In this document: one piece after another, positions 47,591 to 58,352 of the stretch
Layout of the letters: every line of letters starts with the position of its first letter
Position numbering within the stretch: position 1 is the stretch's first letter
From: Beaufortia kweichowensis
Lineage: Eukaryota; Chordata; Actinopteri; Cypriniformes; Gastromyzontidae
NCBI GenBank assembly: GCA_019155185.1
Contig: CM032802.1
Span: forward strand, 6,176,501-6,240,500
Direction: 5' to 3'
Length of the DNA: 64,000 bases
The notes under the pieces: generated by a model
The model's input: only the letters and a program-made list of their open reading frames with translations
Database searches by the model: none
Told to the model about the DNA's origin: nothing
Position numbers and translations under genes: made by a program

Positions 47591-49849
47591 GTAAAGCCAT
47601 TACAGAATCAAGGTCAGTTGTATGTTGCAGATGAAGGTGAGCTCAATTTTTGGGATGATTATCTTTCTCTACACACTCCTGCTTTTCCATCACCTTAATA
47701 CAAAGGCAGAAGACACTCTTTGCCGAATGATGGGAGACCCTAAATACCCGCTGTTTTCAAAGGATGGAGACGTAACTATTGGAGCAGTTTTTGCTGTCCA
47801 CACTAAAGAAACATTACCTTCATTTGAATTTAAACAAAAACCTCAGCCTCTATCATGCTCCAGGTCTGTTACGTTGGAGTCACACTGTTCAGTGTTTTAA
47901 ACAAACTGAAGTTTTTAACCAGGTTAATGTTTTTACAGTGTGACTTTGAGAGATTTTCGGCTGGCTCAAACCATGATCTTCACTATTGATGAGATTAACA
48001 GAAGTGAAAGTTTGCTCCCAAATGTTTCTATTGGTTATAGAATATATGATACATGTGGTTCAAGACTGTCATCTATGAGTGCAATTATGACGGTGATGAA
48101 TGATCAGGAATTTACAGCAGATGACAGATGTAATGGACAGTCTCCTATACATGCTATCATAGGAGAAACAGAGTCTGCAACCACAGTGATTCTGTCCAGA
48201 ACTACAGGACCTTTTAAAATCCCAGTGGTAAGAGGAAATAGCAGTAAAACTTTAACACAATTACCTAATGACTATTGACTATTTTATAGATTCTCATGAT
48301 TTTCTTTTCAGATAAGTCATTCAGCTGGATGTGAATGTCTCAGTAATAGGAAAGATCATCCCACTTTCTTCAGGACTATGTCTAGTGATTATCATCAGGG
48401 CAGAGCACTTGCACTTATGATTAAGCATTTAGGCTGGTCTTGGGTTGGAGCTGTAAATAGTGATAATGATTATGGAAACTATGGAATGGAAATTTTTCTA
48501 AATGCAGCCAAAAAGGAGGGGATTTGTGTAGAGTACTCTGTGAAATTCTACCGTACAGAGCATGAAAAACTCAGAAAAGTGGTAAAAACAATGAAACAAG
48601 GCACAGCGAAAGTGATTGTTGCTTTTGTTTCATTTTTTGAGATGGAATTACTAATTGATCAGTTAAGTATCCAGAACGTTACAGGCCTTCAAATGATCGG
48701 AGTGGTAGGATGGATTAGTTCAAAGACTTTGATCACCCCAAACACTTTTCGTGTGATGGAAGGGTCACTGGGGTTTGCAGTGAGAAAAATCAATATTGAA
48801 GGGTTTTTAGATTATGTTACAAAATCATTCTGGGAAACAGCTTTTCCATGCTCACAAAGAGATGTTAAATCATCTAAAGCAGATTTAAATTGCAGCAGAT
48901 ATCAGGATCTACTTGTGCTGAAAAATTACAATGAAGATGTTGCTGGAACACAGATATTCAAGTAATGTCTATAAAGCAGTGTATGCTGTGGCTTATGCAC
49001 TACACAGTCTGCTCAAGTGCAAAGAACAAGAAGGTTGTGAGAAAGATCTGACAATACAACCACAACAGGTAAACAAAAATGAAATTTTGGGGATAAATGT
49101 ATTCCCATATTATATTTTATTTATATTAACTGCCAAAATGATAATGTTTCAAATCTGTCTTTTCACTAGGCGGTTGAGGCTCTGAAAAAGTAAATTTCAC
49201 AGTAAAGTTTGGAGATCGTGTGTGGTTTGACAGCACTGGTGCTGCAGTAGCCCAGTATGAAGTTGTGAACTGGCAAAAGGGCTCAAATGGATTAATCCAG
49301 TTTAAAGCAGTGGGTTATTATGATGCTTCACTGCCCCCTGACCAGCGATTTGTGCTCGACACTAAAAACATAATCTGGACTGGAGGAAAACTGGAGGTAA
49401 ATGACTTTTTGGCCTACAGAGTTTATTTAAACAGGGGAAATGACAAATCCAAATGATCAAATCAAAAGGCAAAAAAGCCCTTATAGTTAATTCCTGATTT
49501 TTATTAGAAACATCTACTGTATATAAAGTCCAATCTAGGTGAATTTACTTATTAATTCTAAAATGTTTCTATGTACATCAAAAGCTTTTCTAGGCAAAAA
49601 TAAAACAGTCAGGCAAACCCAGGCATGCCATCAAACATCCAACAAAAACAGACATCAAAATCCACAGTCTTCGAAAATGAACTGGTTCCATTGTTCCAAG
49701 TTCCATTGATGCATTGATTTACATTATTTTATAAGACGCAATACTCTGTACTCTGTAATACTCTGTACGCAATTTTTTGTGTGAGAGAGGTTAATCAATG
49801 GATCACCGCTATTTCAATTTGTAGTAATTTAGTTTGCTATTTAGTTTAG

Positions 49850-50170
49850 TCCCAAACGGCGTGTGTGATGAAAGCGTGCTGCACAGTTCCATGAGTGGAA
49901 AATCATCCTCGCGAAAGTGCATTTATGCACGACAGTAAGCATTTGCTGAAAAAATCATGGCGAGAACGCATGAGGGCAGTGGTGTGATAATGGCACACGC
50001 AGTTCTCCCGCGCGGTGGTATATGCGCGCTCGCGATGCATAAATGCGTGCTGGCGTCACAAATGCTCATGTGGTTTTCCTGCGCGCGAGTTTTGGGTCTA
50101 ATGCTGCGTTCCAGACAACTCGGATTTAGTAGATTTCCAAACTCAAACGCGGAAATAACGTCTGTATTTT
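49850..50170. other. CpG-rich insert in OlfC-8 intron 4
   Basis: A GC- and CpG-rich block (GCGCGGTGG, GCGCGCTCGCGATGC, CTGCGCGCGAG) inside an otherwise AT-rich intron that is about 1.3 kb longer than in OlfC-6. The segment TGCTGCGTTCCAGACAACTC at about 50102 resembles a dispersed cyprinid repeat. Probably inserted mobile DNA; ends not identified. Confidence 0.4.
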
Positions 50171-50767
50171 GTATCATTTAAAAATATTTTAGTAACATCA
50201 AACATCATTGTTGCTAATAATTCTTGCTAATAACATTAAAACAAAAAAGATGTGGAACTTGTTTGTTAAAAAAGAAGTGAAACACGTTGATTCTATTCGA
50301 TTTTCATTTAAACACAAGGCAGTGAAAACTTTTAATACATGGTCGTTGACTATTAATAAAAAAAATAGAAAAAAGTACAAAGAAAGATCTGTACCAGTTC
50401 AGACGTAAAATGGCCAACTACACGTGGCATTCCAGACGTTTACTTAAGCATTTGAGTATCCAAAATCAGAATATTCTAGAAGAAATCATTCTTCTTTATA
50501 GCTGATGTAAGAAGGTAATTTCACGAGCATTTCACTGTTTCATTTGAGAAAAGCGCAGACACGCACTTGAAAGCAATCGCCTTCAAAATAAAAGTCAAGT
50601 TAACTTACACATCCGGATGCAAAACGCACTGATATAAAATTATCTATAGTAAACTGTATTGGATTCTAATGTTCTGTAGTATTAATCATTGCAAACTAAG
50701 CTGTACTAAATTATACACTTCACTTTAATGTTTAATATGAGCAGGTTCAAAAACACTAGTATTAGTA

Positions 50768-50804
50768 CCTAGTACTATACTGCAGTTTACAGTATAGTAC
50801 TAGG
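50768..50804. repeat. perfect 15-bp inverted repeat
   Basis: CCTAGTACTATACTG and CAGTATAGTACTAGG are separated by 7 bp in OlfC-8 intron 4. Surrounding TACTATAGTA-type motifs suggest a larger foldback repeat. Confidence 0.8.
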
Positions 50805-52269
50805 TAAACACTATAGTAAATACCACAGTATACTACAGTATTATTTCATGTGGGGAATTGTATTACTATTGTATAGTAAAAAAAAAAACTTACACAAAAA
50901 CATAATAAAAACTTTAGGAAAAAACTAAAAAATGTTATGACCATTTTATATGGCCATACTATAAAATTTGTATAATCAGCCCTGGGCATATTTATCTTTA
51001 ATTCCTAAAGTCTGTATAAATAATCTAATGTAAAGGCATTATGTATGTTTATGTAGAAGCCAAGGTCTGTGTGTAGTGAGAGTTGTGCTCCAGGCACTAG
51101 GAAGGCTGTACAGAAAGGAAGACCTGTCTGCTGTTATGACTGTATTCCATGTGCAGAAGGAGAAATCAGTAATGAGACAGGTAAACTTCAGACCATCACA
51201 GAGTTTGACAAAAAAATAGTTTGCTGCTCTTTTTGTGTTTTCCTTCTACTGGTCAGGATGCAGTTTTTTATCAAGGGAGTTCATAACTGCAATATATTTT
51301 CTTGTGTGTCTAACTATAGTGATTACAATCTTTTCTTCCAGATTCAAATAACTGCATGCAGTGTCCAGGGGAATACTGGTCTAATGCTGAGAAAAATAAA
51401 TGTGTGTTAAAGGCTGTAGAGTTTCTGTCATTTACAGAAGTTATGGGTATAGTGCTAGTCTTTTTCTCTCTGTTTGGAGTAGGAATAACTGTACTGATCA
51501 CAGTGCTGTTTTACAGTAAGAAGGACACCCCCATAGTAAAAGCCAACAACTCAGAGCTGAGCTTCCTGCTGCTCTTCTCATTGACTCTGTGTTTTCTCTG
51601 TTCACTTACTTTCATTGGTCGTCCCTCCGATTGGTCCTGTATGTTACGTCACACAGCATTTGGGATCACTTTTGTCCTCTGTATCTCCTGTGTTCTGGGG
51701 AAAACAATAGTTGTGTTAATGGCATTTAAGGCCACACTTCCAGGAAGTAATGTCATGAAATGGTTTGGGCCTTTACAACAGAGACTCAGTGTTCTTGCCT
51801 TTACACTTATACAGGTTCTTATCTGTGTGCTTTGGTTAACAATATCTCCTCCTTTTCCCTATAAAAATATGAACTATTATAAGGAGAAGATCATTCTTGA
51901 ATGTGATTTAGGTTCAGCTGTTGGTTTCTGGGCTGTTCTGGGTTATATTGGTCTACTGGCTCTCTTGTGTTTCATTCTGGCTTTTCTGGCTCGAAAGCTG
52001 CCTGATAACTTCAATGAAGCTAAATTCATCACATTCAGTATGCTCATATTCTGTGCTGTGTGGATCACATTTATACCAGCTTATGTCAGTTCTCCTGGAA
52101 AATTTACTGTAGCTGTGGAGATTTTTGCTATTTTAGCATCAAGTTTTGGTTTATTATTCTGTATATTTGCACCTAAATGTTACATCATCCTGTTTAAACC
52201 TGAACAAAATACAAAACAACATTTGATGGGAAAAACAAAACCAAGTACAAATGAAAAGTAAATAAGCAT

Positions 52270-53080
52270 TACTATTTTAACATTGCAGCGTCCAAAGAGA
52301 AAGAATACAAATTATTTATGATATTCACAAGAACATTAGCATATACAGCAAATTGTTTACACACAAACATCAAACACTAATATAAGTATAATGCAACTGT
52401 GTATGTTATACTAAGAAATAGTGATACATCTTAAACCTTTATTACATCCAGTCGGAATATTGTGTACATGTGATTTTATGAACTAATTTGTACATGATGC
52501 TCCCAGATTGAGACTTTCTAACTTTAAATAAACCCAGTTTTGGCCCAGAGTCTCTGTTTGTTTGTTGTTGTTTTTCGGCTGCTACTGCTTTTCAAAGAGT
52601 GAAGTAGACTAAAAGGAATATTTCTTTATAATATAGTACAAGACCCTTTCATTATCAAGTACAAAAGAGACATCAAATCCTTTTCCTCATGCTGATCCAC
52701 TCTGAGGTTATATATGAATAGGATCATGCAAATGCATACACTACTCTACTGTTAGCTTTAGTATTTTCATTTTCTTTAAAAATTTAATTAAATTAATTTA
52801 ATTTCTGCAAAAGTACCTAAAAAACATGGTCTGTGGATGGATGCTTTATATTGTGTGCATGTTTCTTTTATTCAGCAATTTGCTACACATAAATGTCTGC
52901 TACAGATAAAAAACTGGAAAATTAATTGTTTTCGGTTGTTTGGATTTGGTTTACTAAAGAATGATAAGAAATAACTCGTTTGTTATGCTTCTGTTTCAAT
53001 TTCCCTTCAAAATGAAGAAATGAATGGCAAAATGTTGCACAGATACAGTATCTATTCCACCCCTGTTGGATGTGGTCTGC
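52270..53080. other. intergenic before OlfC-9, no gene seen
   Basis: AT-rich spacer without exons or recognised elements. No AATAAA is found directly after the OlfC-8 stop; an AATAAA at about 52527 is the nearest clear signal. Confidence 0.45.
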
Positions 53081-53131
53081 CCTCTGGTGTCATTGGGTAT
53101 GGTTTTGTTCATCAGTATTGTCTCTATAAAA
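53081..53131 (+). promoter_or_regulatory. OlfC-9 core promoter (degenerate)
   Basis: CCTCTGGTGTCATTGGGTAT replaces the usual CCCCATGAGGTCATTGGCTA. TTCATCAGTATTG and TATAAAA at 53125-53131 follow. The TATA box lies 71 bp before the ATG. Confidence 0.65.
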
Positions 53132-53195
53132 GTTCAGCAATTACAGAATCACATTTAATTCCATTTCGCAGCTGCAGTTAAGCTCAAGCTTTGGG

Positions 53196-56100
53196 ATGCT
53201 TTTTTTCCTGTACACACTCCTGCTTTTCCATCACCTCAACACAAAGGCAGAAAACACTCTTTGCCGAATGATGGGAGACCCTAAATACCCGCTTTTTTCA
53301 AAGGATGGAGACATAACTATTGGAGCAGTTTTTCCAGTCCACACTAAAGAAACATTACCTTCATTTGAATTCAAACAAAAACCTCAGCCTCTATCATGCT
53401 CCAGGTTTGTGATATTGGAAACGATTCAACGAAAAAATATAGTACATAATGTTTTTAAAACAAGCTAGTGTTTCTAACCTAAAGGTTTATTGTTTTTACA
53501 GTTTAAGTGTGAGAGATTTTCGACTGGCTCAGATCATGATTTTTGCTATTGAGGAGATTAACAGAAGTGAAACTTTGCTTCCAAATGTTTCTATTGGCTA
53601 TAGAATATATGATACATGTGGTTCAAGACTGTCTTCTATGAGTGCGATTATGGCAGTGATGAATGATCAGGAGTTTGAAGCAGATGACAGATGCAATGGA
53701 CAGTCTCCTATACATGCTATCATAGGAGAAACAGAGTCTGCAACCACAATCATTCTGTCCAGAACTACAGGACCTTTTAAAATCCCAGTGGTAAGAGACA
53801 ATAACAGCAAATGTTAGACACAATTGCCAGACTGATGACTGTTTTACAGATTATCGTGATTTCCTTTTCAGATAAGTCATTCAGCTGCATGTGAATGTCT
53901 CAGTAATAGGAAAGATTATCCCTCTTTCTTCAGGACTATGTCTAGTGATTATCATCAGGGCAGAGCACTTGCACTCCTGGTCAAGAACTTAGGCTGGTCT
54001 TGGGTTGGAGCTGTAAATAGTGATAATGAATATGGAAACAATGGAATGGAAATTTTTCTGAATGCAGCCAAAAAGGAGGGGATTTGTGTAGAGTACTCTG
54101 TGAAATTCTACCGTACAGAGCCTGAAAAACTTCAAAAAGTTGTAAAAACAATGAAACAAGGCACAGCGAAAGTGGTTGTTGCTTTTGTTGCATTTTTTGA
54201 GATGGGATTATTAATTGATCAGTTAAGTATCCAGAACATTACAGGTCTTCAAATGATTGGAGTGTTTGGATGGATAGCTGCAAGAAATTTGATCACTCCA
54301 AACACTTTTCGTGTGATGGGAGGGTCACTGGGGTTTGCACTGAGAAAAATCTATATTGAAGGATTTGCGGATTATGTTATTAAATCATTCTGGGAAAGAG
54401 ATTTCCCATGCTCACAAAAAGATGGGAATGTTTCTAAAGCTGAATTAAATTGCAACCGGTATGATGATTTATTTGTGCTTAGAAATTACAATGAAGATGT
54501 GCCTGAACAAAGATTTTCAACTAATGTCTATAAAGCAGTGTATGCTGTGGCTTATGCACTACACAGTCTGCTCAAGTGCAAAGAACAAGAAGTCTGTGAA
54601 AATGCCCTGACAATACAACCACAACAGGTAAACAAACAGAGAATGATTATGAGGTAAATTGCCTAAATGATAGTGTTATAAATATGTCTTTTCTAGGTGG
54701 TTGAGGCATTAAAGAAGGTAAATTTCACAGTAAAGTTTGGAGATCATGTGTGGTTTGACAGCACTGGTGCTGCAGTAGCCCAGTATGAAGTTGTGAACTG
54801 GCAGCAGGATTCAGATGGATCATTTCAGTTTAAAGCAGTGGGTTATTATGATGCTTCACTGCCCCCTGACCAGCGCTTTGTGGTTAACACTAAAAACATA
54901 AAGTGGGCTGGAGGACAACTGGAGGTAATTAAAAATATGACAAGGTTTCATTTAACTGGGTAATATATATACAAACATGCATATAAATTGCATCACATTA
55001 AAAGGAAATTTGACATAAAATCTATGAACCAATTGTTTAATCATTCAGAAAAAAACACTATATTAAATTACAGGTGGACAGGGAAAAACTTTTGCAATGA
55101 CCTTATGATTTATGGATAAAAGAAAATTATAGAAAATTAATCCAACAACATATGGACTTCTAAACCCACTTTTGTAATGTCGTTGTAATATTTCAATTTG
55201 CAGAAATAATATAATGTTGTTAAAACATAACTGCTTAGAGGCATTTAGGGGCTTTATAGCAAATGTTGATATATGCATTAAATAGTGTTTAATTCGATGA
55301 GTGTACCATGTAATTATAGAAATATTTAAGAACGATTGATTATGTTGTTTTAGAGTGTTCACAATACATCATTGTTAGCTCTGTGGGTTTACATTATTTT
55401 GTGCTTTAAAGATGCAATACTTTGTTCTCTATATTATTGAGATATTGAGTTATTTCATTGAGATGTATGTCCTAATGTAGAAGCCAAGGTCTGTGTGTAG
55501 TGAGAGTTGTGCTCCAGGCACTAGGAAGGCTGTACAGAAAGGAAGACCTGTCTGCTGTTATGACTGTATTCCATGTGCAGAAGGAGAAATCAGTAATGAC
55601 ACAGGTAAACTTCAGACCATCACAGAGTTTCAAAGAAAGTTAATTAGGTGATCTCTCGATGCAGTTACAGAATATTTGTGATCAATAATATTCTTTATTT
55701 TGTCTCTAATCACAGTGTTTACAATTCTTTCTTTCCAGATTCAAATAACTGCATGCAGTGTCCAGGGGAATACTGGTCTAATGCTGAGAAAAATAAATGT
55801 GTGTTAAAGACTGTAGAGTTTCTGTCATTTACAGAAGTTATGGGTATAGTGCTAGTCTTTTTCTCTCTGTTTGGAGTAGGAATAACTGTACTGATCACAG
55901 TGCTGTTTTACAGTAAGAAGGACACCCCCATAGTAAAAGCCAACAACTCAGAGCTGAGCTTCCTGCTGCTCTTCTCATTGACTCTGTGTTTTCTCTGTTC
56001 ACTTACTTTCATTGGTCGTCCCTCCGTGTGGTCCTGTATGTTACGTCACACAGCATTTGGGATCATTTTTGTCCTCTGTATCTCCTGTGTTCTGGGGAAA

Positions 56101-56652
56101 ACAATAGTTGTGTTAATGGCATTTAGGGCCACACTTCCAGGAAGTAATGTCATGAAATGGTTTGGGCCTTTACAACAGAGACTCAGTGTTCTTGCCTTTA
56201 CACTTATACAGGTTCTTATCTGTGTGCTTTGGTTAACAATATCTCCTCCTTTTCCCTATAAAAATATGAACTATTATAAGGAGAAGATCATTCTTGAATG
56301 TAGTTTAGGTTCAGCTGTTGGTTTCTGGGCTGTTCTGGGTTATATTGGTCTACTGGCTCTCTTGTGCTTCATTCTGGCTTTTCTGGCTCGAAAGCTGCCT
56401 GATAACTTCAATGAAGCTAAATTCATCACATTCAGTATGCTCATATTCTGTGCTGTGTGGATCACATTTATCCCATCTTATGTCAGTTCTCCTGGAAAAT
56501 TTTCTGTAGCTGTGGAGATATTTGCTATTTTAGCATCAAGTTTTGGTTTATTATTCTGTATATTTGCACCTAAATGTTACATCATCCTGTTTAAACCTGA
56601 ACAAAATACAAAACAACATTTGATGGGTAAATCACAAACCAAGTCCTACTGA
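53196..56652 (+). CDS. OlfC-9, V2R-like olfactory class C GPCR (intact)
   Basis: Exons: 53196-53404, 53502-53790, 53872-54627, 54697-54924, 55481-55604 and 55739-56652, 839 residues. The signal peptide is MLFFLYTLLLFHHLNTKA; no other in-frame ATG precedes it. The ligand pocket has Phe (GVFGW, codon 54265), as in OlfC-4 and OlfC-10. Lobe 1 has SDNEYG where the others have SDNDYG. Exon 4 ends with FVVNTKNIKWAGGQ instead of FVLDTKNIIWTGG. TM3 has GIIFVLC and AFRATLPG (Lys to Arg). Extracellular loops: RPSVW, YKNMNYYKEK, SYVSSPGKFS. Exon 3 and intron 3 are close to OlfC-4. The tail ends SQTKSY. AATAAA is at 56656. Confidence 0.93.
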
Positions 56653-56758
56653 ACAAATAAAGAATCATGGTTATATTGCCATTGAGGTGGTTTTATTGTT
56701 CATCTAAGGAAATAAACTAAAATAATACTTTAGACAAGTTTGTTGTGGGCTCAAAAGA

Positions 56759-57100
56759 ATGCTCGCAGGTTTCATGGCAGGGGCTGAGGAGCTCCTGTTC
56801 AGGCAGGTGCAGCAGAGTTTGCCTGTTATTAGTGTCTCTCTTCTGGCCAGCCCGAGTCTGGTTTCTTCTTGGGACCTTTCAGTGGTCTTAGAAGGATTAT
56901 CAGAGGCTCCTTTTGAGCCCTTAGAGTTGGCTTTAGAGAAGCTACTGACTTTTAAAGAGCTTTTGCTATTAACATTGCATCGACATCATTTAAAGAGGGT
57001 GGGGGACTTGCAGGCCCTGTCTGTAGCCTCTACCTGCTTAGACTTTGCATTGTCAAAGCTATATTACACCCTTGACCTATACATTTCAAAGGTGTATTTC
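56759..57100 (+). mobile_element. DIRS1-like retrotransposon fragment (tyrosine recombinase part)
   Basis: The open frame at 56759-57220 contains SSWDLSVVLEGLSEAPFEPL and then KRVGDLQALSVASTCLDF. This is the pattern of the tyrosine recombinase of fish DIRS1-like elements (WDLSVVL...PFEPL...KRVGDLHALSV). The catalytic Arg region KRVGDL is present, but the later His-x-x-Arg and Tyr parts are absent and similarity fades after about residue 100. No RT/RNase H region is nearby. A dead fragment, not a host gene. Confidence 0.7.
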
Positions 57101-58225
57101 AAAGTATGCATCTCAGTCAGCTCTGCTCTGAGCCAGTTAAGACCTGTGCGCCTAGTGGTCAAAATATATAACAAATGTATGAAAATTATTATAACTTTTG
57201 ATCAATTTGCCACAATGTGACTTTTTTCTTCAAATTCTTAGTCAACCTTACCTTCTGTACGCCAATTAGAAGTCTACTGAAAACATACTTTTTCAAACTA
57301 CTCCGAATCCGTTTGTTTAATTCTAACTGAAGTTTTGCCTAATTTCGTGAAAATTTGACATCCACAGCTATTTCCTTCGAGCCCGCAAATGCTGCTTGCA
57401 GCTATATATTGTTATTTTAATTTTATTTATTTTCTATAGTATCTAAGAATTTTTCTATAGTTTACTAATGTTTTAGGAGAGGGATAATTGACGGCTAGCG
57501 GTGCATTAAAGGATTTTAATGCATGACATTAAAAACATTAAAATTCTTGGTTGAAACGCTCTTTATAAACATTATAAATATAAAAAGTGAAAAATGTTAC
57601 GGTTTAGGCCTTAGGCTAAATGAAAATTAATAACAAAAATCAAATTGTGTAATTTTAGTATTTTGTGTATTGTAATTACATATTGTACATATAAATCCTA
57701 TCAAAATTCTTGGAATAGCTCGTATTACGCATAACAAATGAGAATTAATGTATGAGTACCTTATAGCTTCTCAAACTACATTATTCAGAATAGCTTCTCC
57801 TACACTGCCTATGAAATCCCACGACAGATGAAAATAACAATTAATACTTTTAGTTTAAAAAAATAAAAAAACGACTATGAGGACAGAAGTTGTTTTAGTT
57901 ATGCAGTCAATATTTAACATGATAAAGTGAAATAAAATTTTATTTTATCCAGATATTCCTAAACAACATCTAATGATTATAGTCCCTCATTTTGCCATGT
58001 ATCACTGTTTTAACAGGTCTCAGCTTCCATGCAGTTGAATAACAAAAGCTGCTATTTTATTTCCATGCCACCAAGAAAATGAAAAACTGTTATCCACTTA
58101 TGGTTGTTATGGATTATCAAAAGATGGTAACAAAAACACTTTTTATGTTTTAATTTTCCTTTCAAAAATGAAAACTGTATTGCAAGATTGTACAAAGAAA
58201 AATATTCCAGCCCTGCTTGATGTGG
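57101..58225. other. intergenic before OlfC-10, no gene seen
   Basis: AT-rich. 57340-57410 (ACATCCACAGC, GCAAATGCTGCTTGCAGC) looks like part of a dispersed repeat. No receptor exon. Confidence 0.4.
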
Positions 58226-58230
58226 CTCAG

Positions 58231-58287
58231 GCCCTGCCCCATGAGGTCAATGGTTACGTATTGTTTATCCATATTATGTCTATAAAT
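58231..58287 (+). promoter_or_regulatory. OlfC-10 core promoter
   Basis: GCCCTGCCCCATGAGGTCAA from 58231, then TGGTTACG (a CCAAT-type variant), TTTATCCATATTATG and TATAAAT at 58281-58287, 72 bp before the ATG. Confidence 0.72.
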
Positions 58288-58352
58288 ATACAGCCATAAC
58301 ATGAATCAGGATCAATTGTGTTTTGCAGCTTCACGTAAGCTCAGTCTTTGGA

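Larger units (their letters stand above)
47655..52261 (+). pseudogene. OlfC-8, V2R-like receptor with frameshifts in exons 3 and 4
   Basis: Exons: 47655-47863, 47939-48227, 48312-49068, 49170-49396, 51057-51180 and 51342-52261. Exon 3 has an extra T at about 48940 (757 nt; stop at 48963). Exon 4 lacks one G at about 49190 (CTGAAAAAGTAAATT, 227 nt), giving an immediate TAA. About 841 residues would result without the lesions. In-frame ATGs at 47622 and 47631 precede the chosen start. The pocket has Val (GVVGW). Extracellular loop 1 is RPSDW, and loop 2 has ECDLGS where all others have ECSLGS. The C-terminus is replaced by KPSTNEK, unlike the usual KTQTKSY. Intron 4 is 1660 bp, against 325 bp in OlfC-6, because of inserted sequence. 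With two independent lesions, true pseudogenisation is more likely here than in the single-lesion copies. Confidence 0.8.
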
